From: Amoebidium appalachense
Lineage: Eukaryota > Ichthyosporea
Length of the DNA stretch: 64,000 nucleotides
Assembly: GCA_963693365.1 (NCBI GenBank)
Contig: CAVNZM010000002.1
Coordinates: 12,152,001 to 12,216,000, forward strand
Direction: 5' to 3'
Shown in pieces: positions 40,350-64,000 of this stretch (positions are counted from its first letter, which is position 1; each line of letters begins with the position of its first letter). The notes under the pieces were generated by a model. The model ran no database searches and had not been told where the DNA came from. It worked only from the letters and a program-made list of their open reading frames with translations. The translations under genes and the position numbers were made by a program.

Positions 40350-40442
40350 ATGGATAAGTTCACCTCGACTCATTCCCTGGCTGCCCATCAAGCACCACCG
40401 CCTCTCAAGGTACTCATCAAACCGCTCTCTCTCCCCCCCCCC

Positions 40443-40473
<31 letters not shown>

Positions 40474-40491
40474 AAACTCGCGCGCACACGC

Positions 40492-40584
<93 letters not shown>

Positions 40585-40992
40585 CACGCACACACAAAGT
40601 GCAAAATGGATTGAATACCAGTCCAGAGGCTAGAGGCGGAACCCGTTTGTTTATTGAGGCATAGGAGAGCCCTATGATGAATGATGGCCTAGGAATCTGG
40701 TCAGGGGTGTCCTGCCTGCACAGCTGGATTCCGTTTTTGTACTCCATTTTGGGGTTGTTTTACGGTCTGTGATTCTACCCGTTGGCCATCATCCAAAGCA
40801 TATTTCAGCCCCTCCCCCTCCCCCCCTCCCCCCTCCCCCCTCCCCCCTCCCTCTCTCTCTCCCCTCTCCCTCCCTTCCTCCCTTCCCCTATATAGGCACA
40901 CAAACACACGCAAACGCAGTACACGTGTACCCACACATACACACGTACATATATACACCCCCACACACCATGCACGCGCACGCACACCAACG

Positions 40993-41055
<63 letters not shown>

Positions 41056-41065
41056 ACCCACACCC

Positions 41066-41103
<38 letters not shown>

Positions 41104-41798
41104 ACATACACGCGCACACACACACACATGCACTCACACACCCTGCCCCACGTACCGTTCCCGCCCATACACGTGCATTTGCCTATGCACACCCACACAT
41201 TTGCTCCATGCCTTTTTCTCTGGCTTCTGTTTCCTTCTGTTTTTACCTTCACCTCCCTATATTTCAGGCACTGGGACAGTAGACAAATATTGCATAACTG
41301 TAATGAAGCAAGCGCTCATGAAAGAGAAAGAGACCAAGTTTGTCCAGTCACATTTTTCCTTTTACCAGCTCCTTGTATTTACTTGGTCTATATCGTCTCT
41401 GTCACGTTGGCAAAATGATCTGCTTTCTTGTCTCCTACATCTCGTTTTCCTCTCCCCCCCCCTCCTCCTCCTCCCCCCTGCCCCTTCACCACCACCACCA
41501 GCCACCCACCCTCCAACCCACTCACCACCTCCCGAATACCCATCCTGCCTCCCGCTTCCCTCCCCCCTCCTCCCCCGCACTCCTCCCCACCCCCCAACCC
41601 ACCCACCCACCCACCCCTTCCCTCCCCCTTGTTGTTTTGTCGTGGCCAGTTACTGGATGGCTTTGCATGTGCCGTGCCCGATATGATCTTGTGCACTGCT
41701 CACGGTTTTTTGCTTGCTTTCTGGTTCTCAATGACAAGTATGGAGCTAGATGTTGTGGTTCAAGGAACGAACACGGATTTGTGTTTGTGTTTGGAAAA

Positions 41799-41836
<38 letters not shown>

Positions 41837-41904
41837 GGAGGGAGGGGCAGAAGAAGGGGAAGATGGGAATTGGTGTATTAAGGGAGGGGGGTGAGGGAGG
41901 GGGC

Positions 41905-41974
<70 letters not shown>

Positions 41975-42101
41975 TTGTGCAAATTGAACTGATTTGCTTG
42001 TTTTTGTCGTAGGTGAGTGTCGAGATAAATGAGATTTCTGGTACAAAAGAAAAGAAATAGGAGATATCGATCATAAAAATTGCCTGAACCCCTCCCTCCC
42101 C

Positions 42102-42132
<31 letters not shown>

Positions 42133-42844
42133 TTTTTTTTTTTTTTGCCTGAAGGCTCGTAAGGCTTTGTTCGAGCTTATGCAATGTGTGTACGGGCAGG
42201 CAAAACCCTATTTTTGGTTTTTGCCTTAAAGCCAGCAGCTACTGCATATTAGGCTACTTAACTTTATTCTAAGTTTGATTTTTGTTTTTTGTTTAGTGTT
42301 TTACCGATTCAATGCAATGTTCAGACGATAGATACTACTTCATCAAGTAGCCTTACTGTCCTATGTGATTTGTTTTTTCTTTTGTGCCATGCACTGGCTA
42401 CGGTATTATGCATTTGGGCTCCTTTGCCTTAGCCCTCAACTCAAACTGAGGCTTTCCACGTTTCCCCCCACGCACACACACTTTTCCCTTCAAAAACACT
42501 CTTTATTCTATTTCATCCTCTTCCCACTCATCCCCCCCCGCCCTCCTCCTCCCAACCCCCGCCTGTGTCACTCTTCCCATTATGGGTTTTACAAAGCCGT
42601 CTGACGATTCATTGACACGCCGTGGGGTTCTATCCCACAATTTAATTTATTTATTCATTTTTTTTTTGTGCAGGGAGAAAGTGTTGAAAATCTTGCGCTT
42701 GCAGAGCCCATGTTCACGCCAGCAGAGCAGACACCCGGGCCGTCACTGGGACAGAGAATTTCCCGGCTGCTTGATGGCATCAGTGGGGTTCTATGCTGTA
42801 TGGATGCAAGCGAAGATAGGATAGCTCTAACGGACGACTCATGA
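40350..42844 (+). CDS. Candidate spliced gene, structure unresolved
   Basis: Two exons are plausible. The first, 40350-40409, starts at an ATG, encodes [20 protein letters not shown], and ends in a GTACTC donor followed by C-rich intron. The last, 42674-42844, follows a T-rich tract and CAG and encodes 56 residues to TGA at 42842, including [16 protein letters not shown] and GVLCCMD. Between them, AG-bounded segments near 41268 and 41647 contain open frames with hydrophobic stretches ([32 protein letters not shown]), which hints at a membrane protein. Frames do not join cleanly from the first exon, so the middle is undetermined and these may even be two genes. Family not recognised. Confidence 0.35.
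40497..40578. repeat. (CA)n microsatellite
   Basis: A CA run of about 80 bp directly after a C tract (40434-40459), in the first intron of the candidate gene at 40.3 kb. Confidence 0.9.
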
Positions 42845-42997
42845 CACAGGAGTACCTTATAGTTAATATGAACTTTTAAGTTATACTTTCCGCAATAGGT
42901 TAAGCGGATGATTGAAGATGGTGTTTTTTCCCCTTGCTGTTATCTTTTTTTTGGGTGGTGGTGGTGTGCGTGTGTGTGTGTGTGCAGGTGGGTGGGT

Positions 42998-43029
<32 letters not shown>

Positions 43030-43405
43030 GTGGGGGGGGGGGGGGGGGGGTTCTAATGTCTCATTGTGAGTTGTGTGTGGTATTAGGATGTGGTGGTGGG
43101 GGTGGGTGGGAGGGTAGGGGAGGAGGGGTTGGGAGGGGGTGGTTATTACATGCACGTACACATCCATAATGAACTTTCTAGGCTGCAAGTAGTACCGGTA
43201 CCGTGGCCGGTTCGTTTTGCTATTTTTTTCTTCATTAGGCAAAGAGCTCATGGACTATAGACGTAGTGAATTACCACACAACTGTACGTGTGCTTCGGCA
43301 TTTATGCCTTTGCACATGTGTGCACGCATTAAAGACAAACACATCTACACGTACTCACAATTACAGTACCGTCTCTCTCCTTATACACAACCTTGTGGGC
43401 ATGCC

Positions 43406-43470
<65 letters not shown>

Positions 43471-43713
43471 GCCCGTACGTGTACACCGTCACCTACACAC
43501 ACGCAAAAATACACAAGCGCACGCGCGCGCACGCGCACACACACACACACACACACACACGTACAAACACACAGTTCACAGACGTCCACGGTATGCAATT
43601 TAAATGCTTTGCAAATGCCTTCAATGTTCAATACAATTAAAAATATACATTCCAATACAGATGCAGACTGCCCTCGGTCCCCTCACCATACATATAGCAG
43701 ATAGTCACAATAC

Positions 43714-44146
43714 AAAAGACAATCCCCCCCACCACAAAAGACAATTAATCACTCCAACCACAAAAGTCAACCATCCCCACCTCAGAATACAATCACCACC
43801 CTCACAAAGATCATCACAAGAGATAGTTATATATCCACCACAAAATGCAATCAGCCCCACTACCAGTTTTGAGGGCTATCACCCCCACCCCGAAAGACAT
43901 TCACTCAGTGGCACCCCAAAAACTATCACTCCCACCACGATAGGCAACCACCCCACCACCTGAGACACTCGAGAAAAGGCAATCATCCCCCCCACGAAAG
44001 ACCAACATCCCCAGCACGAAAGACAATCCCCCCCACCACAAATAGCAACCACTCCTACCACGAAAGACAATCATCCCCACCACAAATGAAAATGAAAGAC
44101 AATGACCCCCACCAAAAAAAGTCAACCATCCCCACCACAAGAGGCG

Positions 44147-44150
<4 letters not shown>
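43714..44150. repeat. Degenerate minisatellite, unit about 20-24 bp
   Basis: About 440 bp of imperfect copies on a CCCCACCACRAAAGACAAYC theme, for example CACCACGAAAGACAATC and CACCACAAAAGTCAACC, with drift and small indels. It ends in a long C run and then an A run. Both strands lack a sensible open frame. Confidence 0.85.
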
Positions 44151-44229
<79 letters not shown>

Positions 44230-45191
44230 CATCAGAACCTAAAGGAATTGGAAGAGATGCTTAGACATAAACATTAACATACATTCAATCATGTCTACAT
44301 GTTGGGGCAGATGACATCTTCAGGGCTTAACAGGAACCTAGTTGCTTTTTATTTTCTTTATGTTTTATAGTCATTTTTGATGTCAGTAAATATTAATACA
44401 GATAATTGGACACAGGCGCCCATGGATTTAAGGTTACATAACCTCCTATTGATAATTGCTACTTGTTAATTACAAGACTACACGCTTATTATTGACTTGT
44501 GGCAGCTGATCGATAGCGTCTGCGGATCTACATACGTAGCCACATGGTAAATCGTTTTGCATTAACCTTGGGCGACCAATAAGCACGCACCAATAAATTT
44601 GATCTTCAATTCGATAAGACAGTGGAACAGGGCTGTCTACAAACCCTTCCCATGGTTGTTGCAGAATGCAGGAAAGCTTCACCCTACCCAAAATTAAGAT
44701 CAAAAAAAGATTGTGTGTATATGTGTGTGTGTGCTGTGTGTGTGTGTGCGCATACAGGTGTGAGCATGTGTGCGCGTACGAGGTTTACAACGGGAAATGT
44801 CACACAGATTTATAAAAAGGGACGAACAAACACAGGCTTTGGAGCATAAGGCAGTCCACGCTCTGAGCAGGAACCCAATCATGCACCATTTATTTCAAAT
44901 AGCATGCCGGTGAGAAACCAACGATTATCCCGTAACACGCATTTGACACATGCTAATATGTAGTGCTGTCATACCGTGGCCGGTAAAAACCCCGGGAAAC
45001 GAATATGTACACCATATAATGTATAAAAAGGCCAAGGTGACTACAACATCCGAATGGCCCAAACCCAAAACCGGGTTTTCCGAAGCCATTTCCGGGTTTT
45101 TCCCTACTTTCTGCTCCTCTGGGGTCGACCCTGATCGGCTGGCTCGTCGATGGGGGCATCGGTGGGTTGGTAGACGGTCACAAGTCCATCT

Positions 45192-45371
<180 letters not shown>

Positions 45372-45655
45372 GCGTGCACGCGCCCGCATAAGGTGCGCAT
45401 GTGTGCAGGTGGATCGTTGGGTGGGTTGGAGGTAGGGGTTTTTTTTTGGGGGGGGGGACCGGACGGGGGAAAGAAGGGGGATGGGGGGGGGGGGGGGGGG
45501 GGGGTTAGAGTCTTGTAATCATGCCATAAACTGTGATTAAATCCGATTGGCATGGCAGAAACATGTCGGAGAGGTTTGGGGGTTTTGGGGTGAGGGTGGG
45601 TGGTTGGGTGGGTGGGTGGGGGGGGGGAGGGGGGAGGGTATACAGTAAAATCGGC

Positions 45656-57123
<11,468 letters not shown>

Positions 57124-57782
57124 TTTTTTCCGGCTGGCGTCTATCTTTCACAGAGGCAAGTTGAACGTACACTTTCTCAGGTGTGGGCGAGAACGTATGA
57201 GAAATACCTCGTAAGATGAGGGAATGTGAACAACGTTAGCTTGAATTAAGCGGGGGCTTGTTTTGTTTTGCGTTGTGCTGAAGATGAGAAACGACAGCCG
57301 AACACAGAGGTTGTATATTCACTGCAGATATGCGCGATGGTTAAGTTCTTAACCTCTCCTTGTTGTTTCACTAGAAAAGGTGCTTGTTTTTCTAATAACG
57401 TCTTTTCTATTTCCTTTTCACTTGCCAAGAACGACCGGTCGTGCTGACCGTCGAGTGGGCTGGGGCTGCCGGGTGGCATTCACATGCTGTGTTTTTTGCG
57501 CGCCAAAACAACATTGGTCGCCAATCAAAGTAGACGTTGCAAATTTACAAGATTTACAGTCCCACTATCCTTCGTATATCTCACGTGGTCTACTTCAAAT
57601 GTGCATTGCAGCACATCTCCGAAGCCCGGCTCGAGGACTGGTAACGCTTCTTTCTTGCTTTGCGATTAGCTGCAACATAAAATGCCCCACACTTGTAAGA
57701 TGCTTCTAAGTGCGGAACTTTATATGCATATGAGCTCGTTTTCTTTAACTCATGAGGAGAGTGGCTTGGACCATAATTCATC

Positions 57783-57862
<80 letters not shown>

Positions 57863-58037
57863 TACTGAATCTCAACGTGTGAAACAGCATTTGTATGCCT
57901 GTTCATCATGAATAGGAAGAAGGCAGATTGGGGGGCCGGGAGGGGGAGATGTTTTTCGAAGTTCCATTCTGCTTCTCTCTTCGAACATGTACATGCTTTC
58001 CCCTCCTTCCCCCCCCCCCCCCCCCCCCCCCACCTCT
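57124..58037. other. Region upstream of the WD40 gene start
   Basis: Expected to hold the minus-strand WD40 promoter. A (TG)n array is at about 57785-57860. A 77-codon minus frame (57479-57246) and an overlapping 109-codon plus frame (57380-57709) lack splice or homology support and are not called. Confidence 0.45.
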
Positions 58038-58371
58038 AGGGCCCAACCACATCAGCTGATTCAACTTGCTCCGAGCAGAATTGTTCCGCAAAAAGCAGAA
58101 TTATTCTGCAAAAAGCAAAAGCAGAATCGATCTCCTAAAAGCAGAATTATTCTGCAAAAGCAGAATCAATCTGCTAAAAGCAGAATCAATCTGCTGAAAG
58201 CAGAATTATTTTGCCAAAAGCAGGATTATTCTGCTGTCGAAAGCAGAATGATTCTGCTTTTGCAGAATAATTCAGCTTTTTGCAGAATAATTCTGCTTTT
58301 TGCAGAATAATCCGCTTTTGCAGAATAATTCTGCTTTTTGCAAGTTGACTCTGCCGATGTGGTTGGGTCCT
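58038..58371. mobile_element. Foldback-type element of palindromic sub-repeats
   Basis: The left arm starts AGGGCCCAACCACATCAGCT; the right arm ends with the near-complement GATGTGGTTGGGTCCT at 58371. Inside are about a dozen spaced units of the GCAGAATTATTCTGC type, each nearly palindromic and joined by AAAAG or CTTTT linkers. Units left of about 58240 are linked by AAAAG; those to the right are linked by CTTTT, so the whole 334 bp can fold on itself. It has no coding capacity. CCTCT occurs at both flanks but is too short and pyrimidine-biased to call a target duplication. Confidence 0.75.
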
Positions 58372-59926
<1,555 letters not shown>

Positions 59927-60781
59927 CTACACACTCACAAACAGCTCTGCGCCCGTGGCCGGCACGTTGTCGCCAAACAAGACACTACCGGGCCGCACCA
60001 GATCCAGCCGGGCGCTGGGCACGTGCAGCGTGGCGTAGGAGCTCGCAGCGTGCAGCAGCAGCGAACTGCGGTCCAGGCCGCCCTCCCGCACGAGCCACTT
60101 GCTGTCCTTGACGAACCGCGCCAGCCCGCCCACCACGGCAGCCTTGTCCTCGGTGGGGAAGTGCGTCATGATGCCGGCCACGGTCAGCCCGGGCAGCTCG
60201 AGCATCTCCAGCGCATCGGCCCTGCCCTGCTCGCTGCGCACATCCAGCCACCTCTGCATGCCGCCCGACGCCAAGGCCACGTGCACAGCCACGGTGCGGT
60301 TGTGCTGCTGCGCCGTGTCCGACACCTGCTGGGCTCCCTCCAGGCTGGCCACAAGCTCGTCGACACCGAGGCCCAGCCCACACTCGACCTCGTCGCTAGT
60401 GGCGGGGCGGAGGCGAATGATGCGGCCCGTGAAGTTGCCTGCACGCACAGCACGGGCCTCTGCGTTGGTGGCCACACCCACACAGGTGATGTCTGCGTCG
60501 ATGATGGCCGGCAGCATGGCTTCGATGCCACGCCCATAGGCGTCATGCTTGAGGGCCGGGCAGACGTCGACCACGGGGCCAGCGTCACCAAGTATGTCTT
60601 TGAGCGTGTCAATGTTCTGTGCCAACGCAGTGACGTTGGGCTGCAGGCCAGTGCCGGCACAGGGAAATGAGGGCGAGGAGGAAGCAGTGGGCGCAGCAAA
60701 GCCGGCAGTTGCGGCCAAAACAAGGCCAAGGACAGCGGGAAGGAGTGTGCCGGCGGGACTGGATGCACTGTAGCGGGCCAT
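59927..60781 (-). CDS. Broad-specificity amino-acid racemase-like protein (Alr N-terminal domain), truncated
   Basis: One long frame of 284 residues from the ATG at 60781 (an in-frame ATG at 60823 adds 14). Residues 2-35 look like a signal peptide: GTLLPAVLGLVLAATAGFAA. The body matches fold-type III PLP racemases, closest in pattern to periplasmic bacterial Bsr enzymes: ALKHDAYGRG (PLP-Lys motif), CVGVATNAEARAVRAGNF, VHVALASGGM, GIMTHFPTEDKA, LDLVRPGSVLFGD. These enzymes interconvert L- and D-amino acids. The C-terminal beta domain with the second catalytic base (Tyr) is missing. The frame stops at 59927 just after CTGTTT|GTGAGT, a perfect donor (exon end 59939), so the rest may lie in an unfound exon. 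The coding region is clearly more GC-rich than its surroundings and intronless over the matched part, consistent with transfer from a bacterium (inference). Confidence 0.82.
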   Translation of the reverse strand: MARYSASSPAGTLLPAVLGLVLAATAGFAAPTASSSPSFPCAGTGLQPNVTALAQNIDTLKDILGDAGPVVDVCPALKHDAYGRGIEAMLPAIIDADITCVGVATNAEARAVRAGNFTGRIIRLRPATSDEVECGLGLGVDELVASLEGAQQVSDTAQQHNRTVAVHVALASGGMQRWLDVRSEQGRADALEMLELPGLTVAGIMTHFPTEDKAAVVGGLARFVKDSKWLVREGGLDRSSLLLHAASSYATLHVPSARLDLVRPGSVLFGDNVPATGAELFVSV

Positions 60782-60823
60782 TTTTGCGTAAACGTAGAGG
60801 GTGAAGGTGAAATACTGAGACAT

Positions 60824-61419
60824 GGAGCTGGGCTTGTATATTAAATCGAGGGAAGACGCTGATGACTGTGGGTTTTGATCAGTAGCTGTAGGCTCGAGAG
60901 AAGGACTGAATCGATCAGGCTGATCGTAGTTGGCATTTTATATGCTTCTCGGCGAAAACGGGTATCCAATCATGTCAAGAGATCTGTTACATTGTTTACA
61001 TTCCGAGATGTCGAGTTAAAAGCTAAAAATAGCACAACCTCTGGCTCCCCCTGAGGGTGTGAAAGCAGACCATAGCCCCAAGTGTATTTTTAACCCATTA
61101 TATTCTTTAATGTAACAAAGGGCCACGGATGAGGATTTCTGCCTCTTCTACCTTTCCACAGATAATCACCTTTTTATGTGTACTGGTGTTGGTGTGCGCA
61201 GTGTGCCATTTCCCGCCATGTTGTTTGCCGGTGGAATTTTGGCAGGAATGTGATGTGGTTCACTCCCATTGGGCCCACCAAGCTGCCTGGTGATTGGCCC
61301 AGAAGTTCGCTGGCAGGGTTCGATTTTCATTTTCGAATTATTGGGGGGGCCAACTGGTACTTCGGTAATCGCCAAAAAAACTTTGGTAAAACCCTCGATC
61401 CACTAGTCGATCGTTCCCG

Positions 61420-61496
<77 letters not shown>

Positions 61497-61781
61497 CTCG
61501 AGGTCCGGACCGTGCGCCCCATGATGCCCCCATCCCGGGCCCCCGGCCGGCCCCTCACGGGCCCACTTCCGGATCGATATCCTGGCAACCGGCCACTAAG
61601 TAAGCCTATCTGCGCACTCTTCGCCAAAGAACAACACGCTTCCGGGGAGGAAGGGAGGGAGGGGGGAGGGGGGGGAGGGGGTAGGCAAGGGGGGGGAGGG
61701 GAAGGGAGGGGGGAGGGGGGGGGAGAGGGGGGGGGGGGGGGGTACACGTGCATCAGGCTGATCATGGTGTGACTCTTGGGC
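60824..61781. other. Upstream region of the racemase gene and homopolymer block
   Basis: Carries an AT-rich TATTAAAT-like element (TTTAATATAC on the minus strand) some 15-25 bp upstream of the 60823 ATG, a candidate TATA box, then non-repetitive DNA, the 76 bp C tract and a G-rich block at 61640-61742. No supported gene. Confidence 0.4.
61420..61495. repeat. 76 bp uninterrupted poly(C), longest in the window
   Basis: Pure C from 61420 to 61495. Its length suggests strong strand slippage or active maintenance; the exact count may be an assembly estimate. Confidence 0.9.
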
Positions 61782-61800
61782 ACGGCCATCTAGAAACACC
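61782..61800 (+). repeat. 19 bp sequence identical to the 22.2 kb hairpin arm
   Basis: ACGGCCATCTAGAAACACC is identical to 22201-22219. It begins 47 bp before the open frame of the LINE reverse transcriptase and may mark an element boundary. Confidence 0.7.
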
Positions 61801-61828
61801 CCAGGGGTTGCCTTACGAATCGTATTGA

Positions 61829-64000
61829 CCCAAAATACGATTTAGAAAATCCCGCAATACGATTAAAAGGGGGCATCCAAATAGTAAATACGACCCTGAA
61901 GGGTGTCAAAATGCTCGGAATTTGCCTAAATACGATTATCCCGATGCTCTCTTGTTACCAAACACCACTCCCGCTAGACTAGGTGAACCCCTGTCTCAAA
62001 AGGAAAGCTTGCGCCGGCTTGCTAGTATGAATCGATTTGGCCCCCCTGCTCGTATTATTGGTGATACCACTGGAGACCCCCTCATAGACTCTGATAAGTA
62101 TTTCTCGGAACTGTTTAAAGATAGGACCCCCGCTCAGAAACCTATTGTGTGGCCTGTAGACCCATCTATCCCCATAGAATCGATCCTCCCCTTTTTCAGT
62201 CCCGATGCCATATGGTCTGTGATATCTAGTTATAGCTCTAGTAAGTCTTGTGGACCTGATGGACTCCCTGCTGGGTTTCTTAAAATCCTTGTTCCCTCCT
62301 ACCCACAAAAGGAAAGTGATCGTGCTATTAAACCTGATCTTACTATCATGTTAAGCTCTCTCTTTTCTTGGTGTGTTAAATGTGGACATGTCCCGTCATC
62401 TTGGTTAGATACCTTAGTGATCCCCATAGTTAAGAAGGACTCTGAGGGCCCCATATCATCCTTTCGCCCCATTACACTAACCCAGGTTGTTCGTAGATTC
62501 TTTGAAGCTTGCTTACTTAGGTTATTTGCACATCACCCTAGGTTTCAATCTATTCTTCACATACACCCATGCCAATCCGCTTTTCGTAAAAACAATTCAT
62601 GTTATGTTCAAATAATGGCACTGCACGATTCTATGCAAGTTGGTGCACAATATGTTGGCTTTATTGATTGGAAAACTGCTTACGATTCTGTCTCCCCTGG
62701 TCTCCTATGGGAAAAGCTTGCTGCACGGGGTGTACCACACTGCATTGGTGTTCTGTTAGAAGCACTCTTGTCTCAAACCTATGGTAGAGCTGTGGTTAAT
62801 GGGCATCTTTCATATGGTTTTGCTCGTACTAGAGGTCTCTTGCAGGGTTCATTGCTTAGCCCCTTTTTGTTTAACCTATTTATAGATGATTTGGCTGTCA
62901 AGATTTACGCCGAAAACGATGACCCTATTAATAACTTTCCGCCTGCACTTCTCTATGCTGATGATCTGTCCCTCCTTGCCCGTACCCCTAGACGCCTGCA
63001 AAGATTGTTCGATGTAGTGTCAGAGTGGTGCAAGGCAAACCTTATGATCCTTAACATAGACAAATGTGGTGTTCTTGTACCTGATATAGCTAACAATTTA
63101 CACACATTTACATTATCATCTAAACCTGTACCTATAGTTCCAGAATACAAATATCTTGGTGTTCCGGTTGATTCTGTTGGTGTTATGTTTCCCCATATGG
63201 TCGAAAAGAGGGTAGAGTTGGCTCGTAAGCGGTTAGCTTTCTTCTCGGCTAATATTTTTAAAGACACACCCCTCCATCCTTCTATTAGACTTACATTTAT
63301 TCGCACTTTTGTCTTCCCGGCATGTGAATATGGTTTACCCCTTCTCGCCGCTTGGATCAAGAAAGAGAGAACTAGAGCGCTTAAACCCTTGGCAAATTTC
63401 CTTGAAGCAGAAGTTGCCTCCTTTCTATCTAACAAATGTTGTAAACCTGGGCCTGTAACGCTCTCGATATATGGTCTGGTCCCAATAGCTGCTAGAGTAT
63501 CCTATCTCGCGCTGAAATTCAATAAGCACATAAGCCGCTTAAAGAAGTATTTGCCCTCCCACCCTCTCTTCTCTATCCGACCTGTCCCCTCCTCACCTCT
63601 CCCCTCTTTCCTCCCCTCTCTCTCCCCTTCTCCCCTGGGCACAAATACAAATAAACCCCGCAATAGTGTGTGTGTGACTTTGGACTGCCACTTACTTATT
63701 AAACATGTACACAATCACAAGATAATCACGCAATATAACAAATGGAAAAAGATACCACACGACACTAGACCCGATGAAAGCATACACCTTGAAAAACTAA
63801 GCCTTATGTCTCGTTTTATATATACTGACCGCCTCAACCATATTGCCAAATATGGCACTCGCAAGTGTATAACACCTAAATACATATTACCTTCCTGTAG
63901 AACTGGTCTTTCTCTAGCTGATGGTATTATTGATCAATTACCACGCTTTTACTGTACACGTGCTATACAGTGGAGATCTAATAAGTATAAGGTGGCATCA
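61829..64000 (+). CDS. LINE-type reverse transcriptase, uninterrupted, runs off the window
   Basis: Open for 724 codons from just after a stop at 61826 to the window edge; the first ATG in frame is 62027. RT landmarks: SCGPDGLPAGFLK (fingers), FRPITL, YVGFIDWKTAYDSV (motif A, catalytic Asp at residue ~280), RTRGLLQGSLLSPFLFNLF (motif B), LLYADDLSLL (YADD, residues ~376-379), EYKYLGVPV (thumb side). It copies element RNA into DNA at the insertion site. No endonuclease domain is visible upstream, so the 5' part is truncated, in another ORF, or replaced; the C-terminus lies beyond the window. Codons are markedly T/A-rich in third position, unlike the host exons. The lack of stops across 2.1 kb implies recent insertion. 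It is related to the decayed RT at 23.6-25.1 kb. Confidence 0.95.

Noticed and set aside
44470-44703. 77-codon minus-strand frame as the last exon of the WD40 gene
   Set aside because: It ends in a normal stop and is repeat-free, but no join to the exons at 45.6-46.6 kb could be fixed, so it is mentioned rather than called.
58070-58345. CRISPR-like array of repeated 15-mers
   Set aside because: Units are palindromic and spaced by 4-10 bp linkers, not by unique 25-40 bp spacers. The context is a eukaryotic genome with no cas genes.

Overview
This window reads as nuclear DNA of an intron-rich eukaryote, most likely a protist. Short coding exons with GT-AG introns are spread over kilobases, every long gene is spliced, and intergenic and intronic DNA is saturated with poly(C)/poly(G), (CA)n/(TG)n and (CT)n tracts. 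No bacterial operon, rRNA, tRNA or CRISPR array was seen. The lineage cannot be fixed from sequence alone; an alga-like or alveolate-like protist is only a guess. Most open frames in the window are translations of simple repeats (His/Thr, Val/Cys, Pro, Gly, Arg/Glu, Ser/Leu runs) and were left out.

Layout. 1-2.9 kb: gene-free, repeat-rich. 3.3-12.1 kb (+): a 13-exon phosphatidylinositol-phosphate kinase (PIPK)-fold gene whose acidic catalytic motifs are all replaced. 12.2-15.1 kb: simple repeats including a 770 bp CT satellite. 15.1-16.1 kb: a PIF/Harbinger-type transposon with TAA target duplications and a Myb/SANT-like ORF. 16.4-22.2 kb (+): a spliced, probably secreted protein of unknown family. 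A 30 bp perfect hairpin with a 10 bp target duplication sits directly after its stop. 23.6-25.1 kb (-): a frameshifted LINE-type reverse transcriptase. 25.5-29.2 kb (-): a decayed MYND-finger paralogue whose last exon is split by a 689 bp hAT-like element. 30.4-39.4 kb (-): the intact six-exon MYND gene, with an N-terminal Cys/His cluster. 40.3-42.8 kb (+): parts of an unresolved gene. 43.7-44.2 kb: a degenerate minisatellite. 45.6-57.1 kb (-): a WD40 protein with a lysine/acid-rich N-terminus. 58.0-58.4 kb: a foldback element built of palindromic sub-repeats. 59.9-60.8 kb (-): a GC-rich racemase-like gene resembling bacterial periplasmic broad-specificity amino-acid racemases. 61.8-64 kb (+): an uninterrupted LINE reverse transcriptase running off the window.

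Two genome-scale patterns stand out. (1) Introns are organised: a poly(C) tract on the sense strand commonly lies within a few tens of bases of the 5' splice site, and (CA)n often abuts the 3' AG. This holds for genes on both strands. (2) A dispersed SINE-like repeat occurs at least ten times and is bounded on both sides by the same C (or G) homopolymer, as if it inserts into poly(C) tracts. The genes are not functionally linked in an obvious way; the window is a mixture of signalling-like, chromatin/WD40-like and MYND genes among several classes of mobile element.
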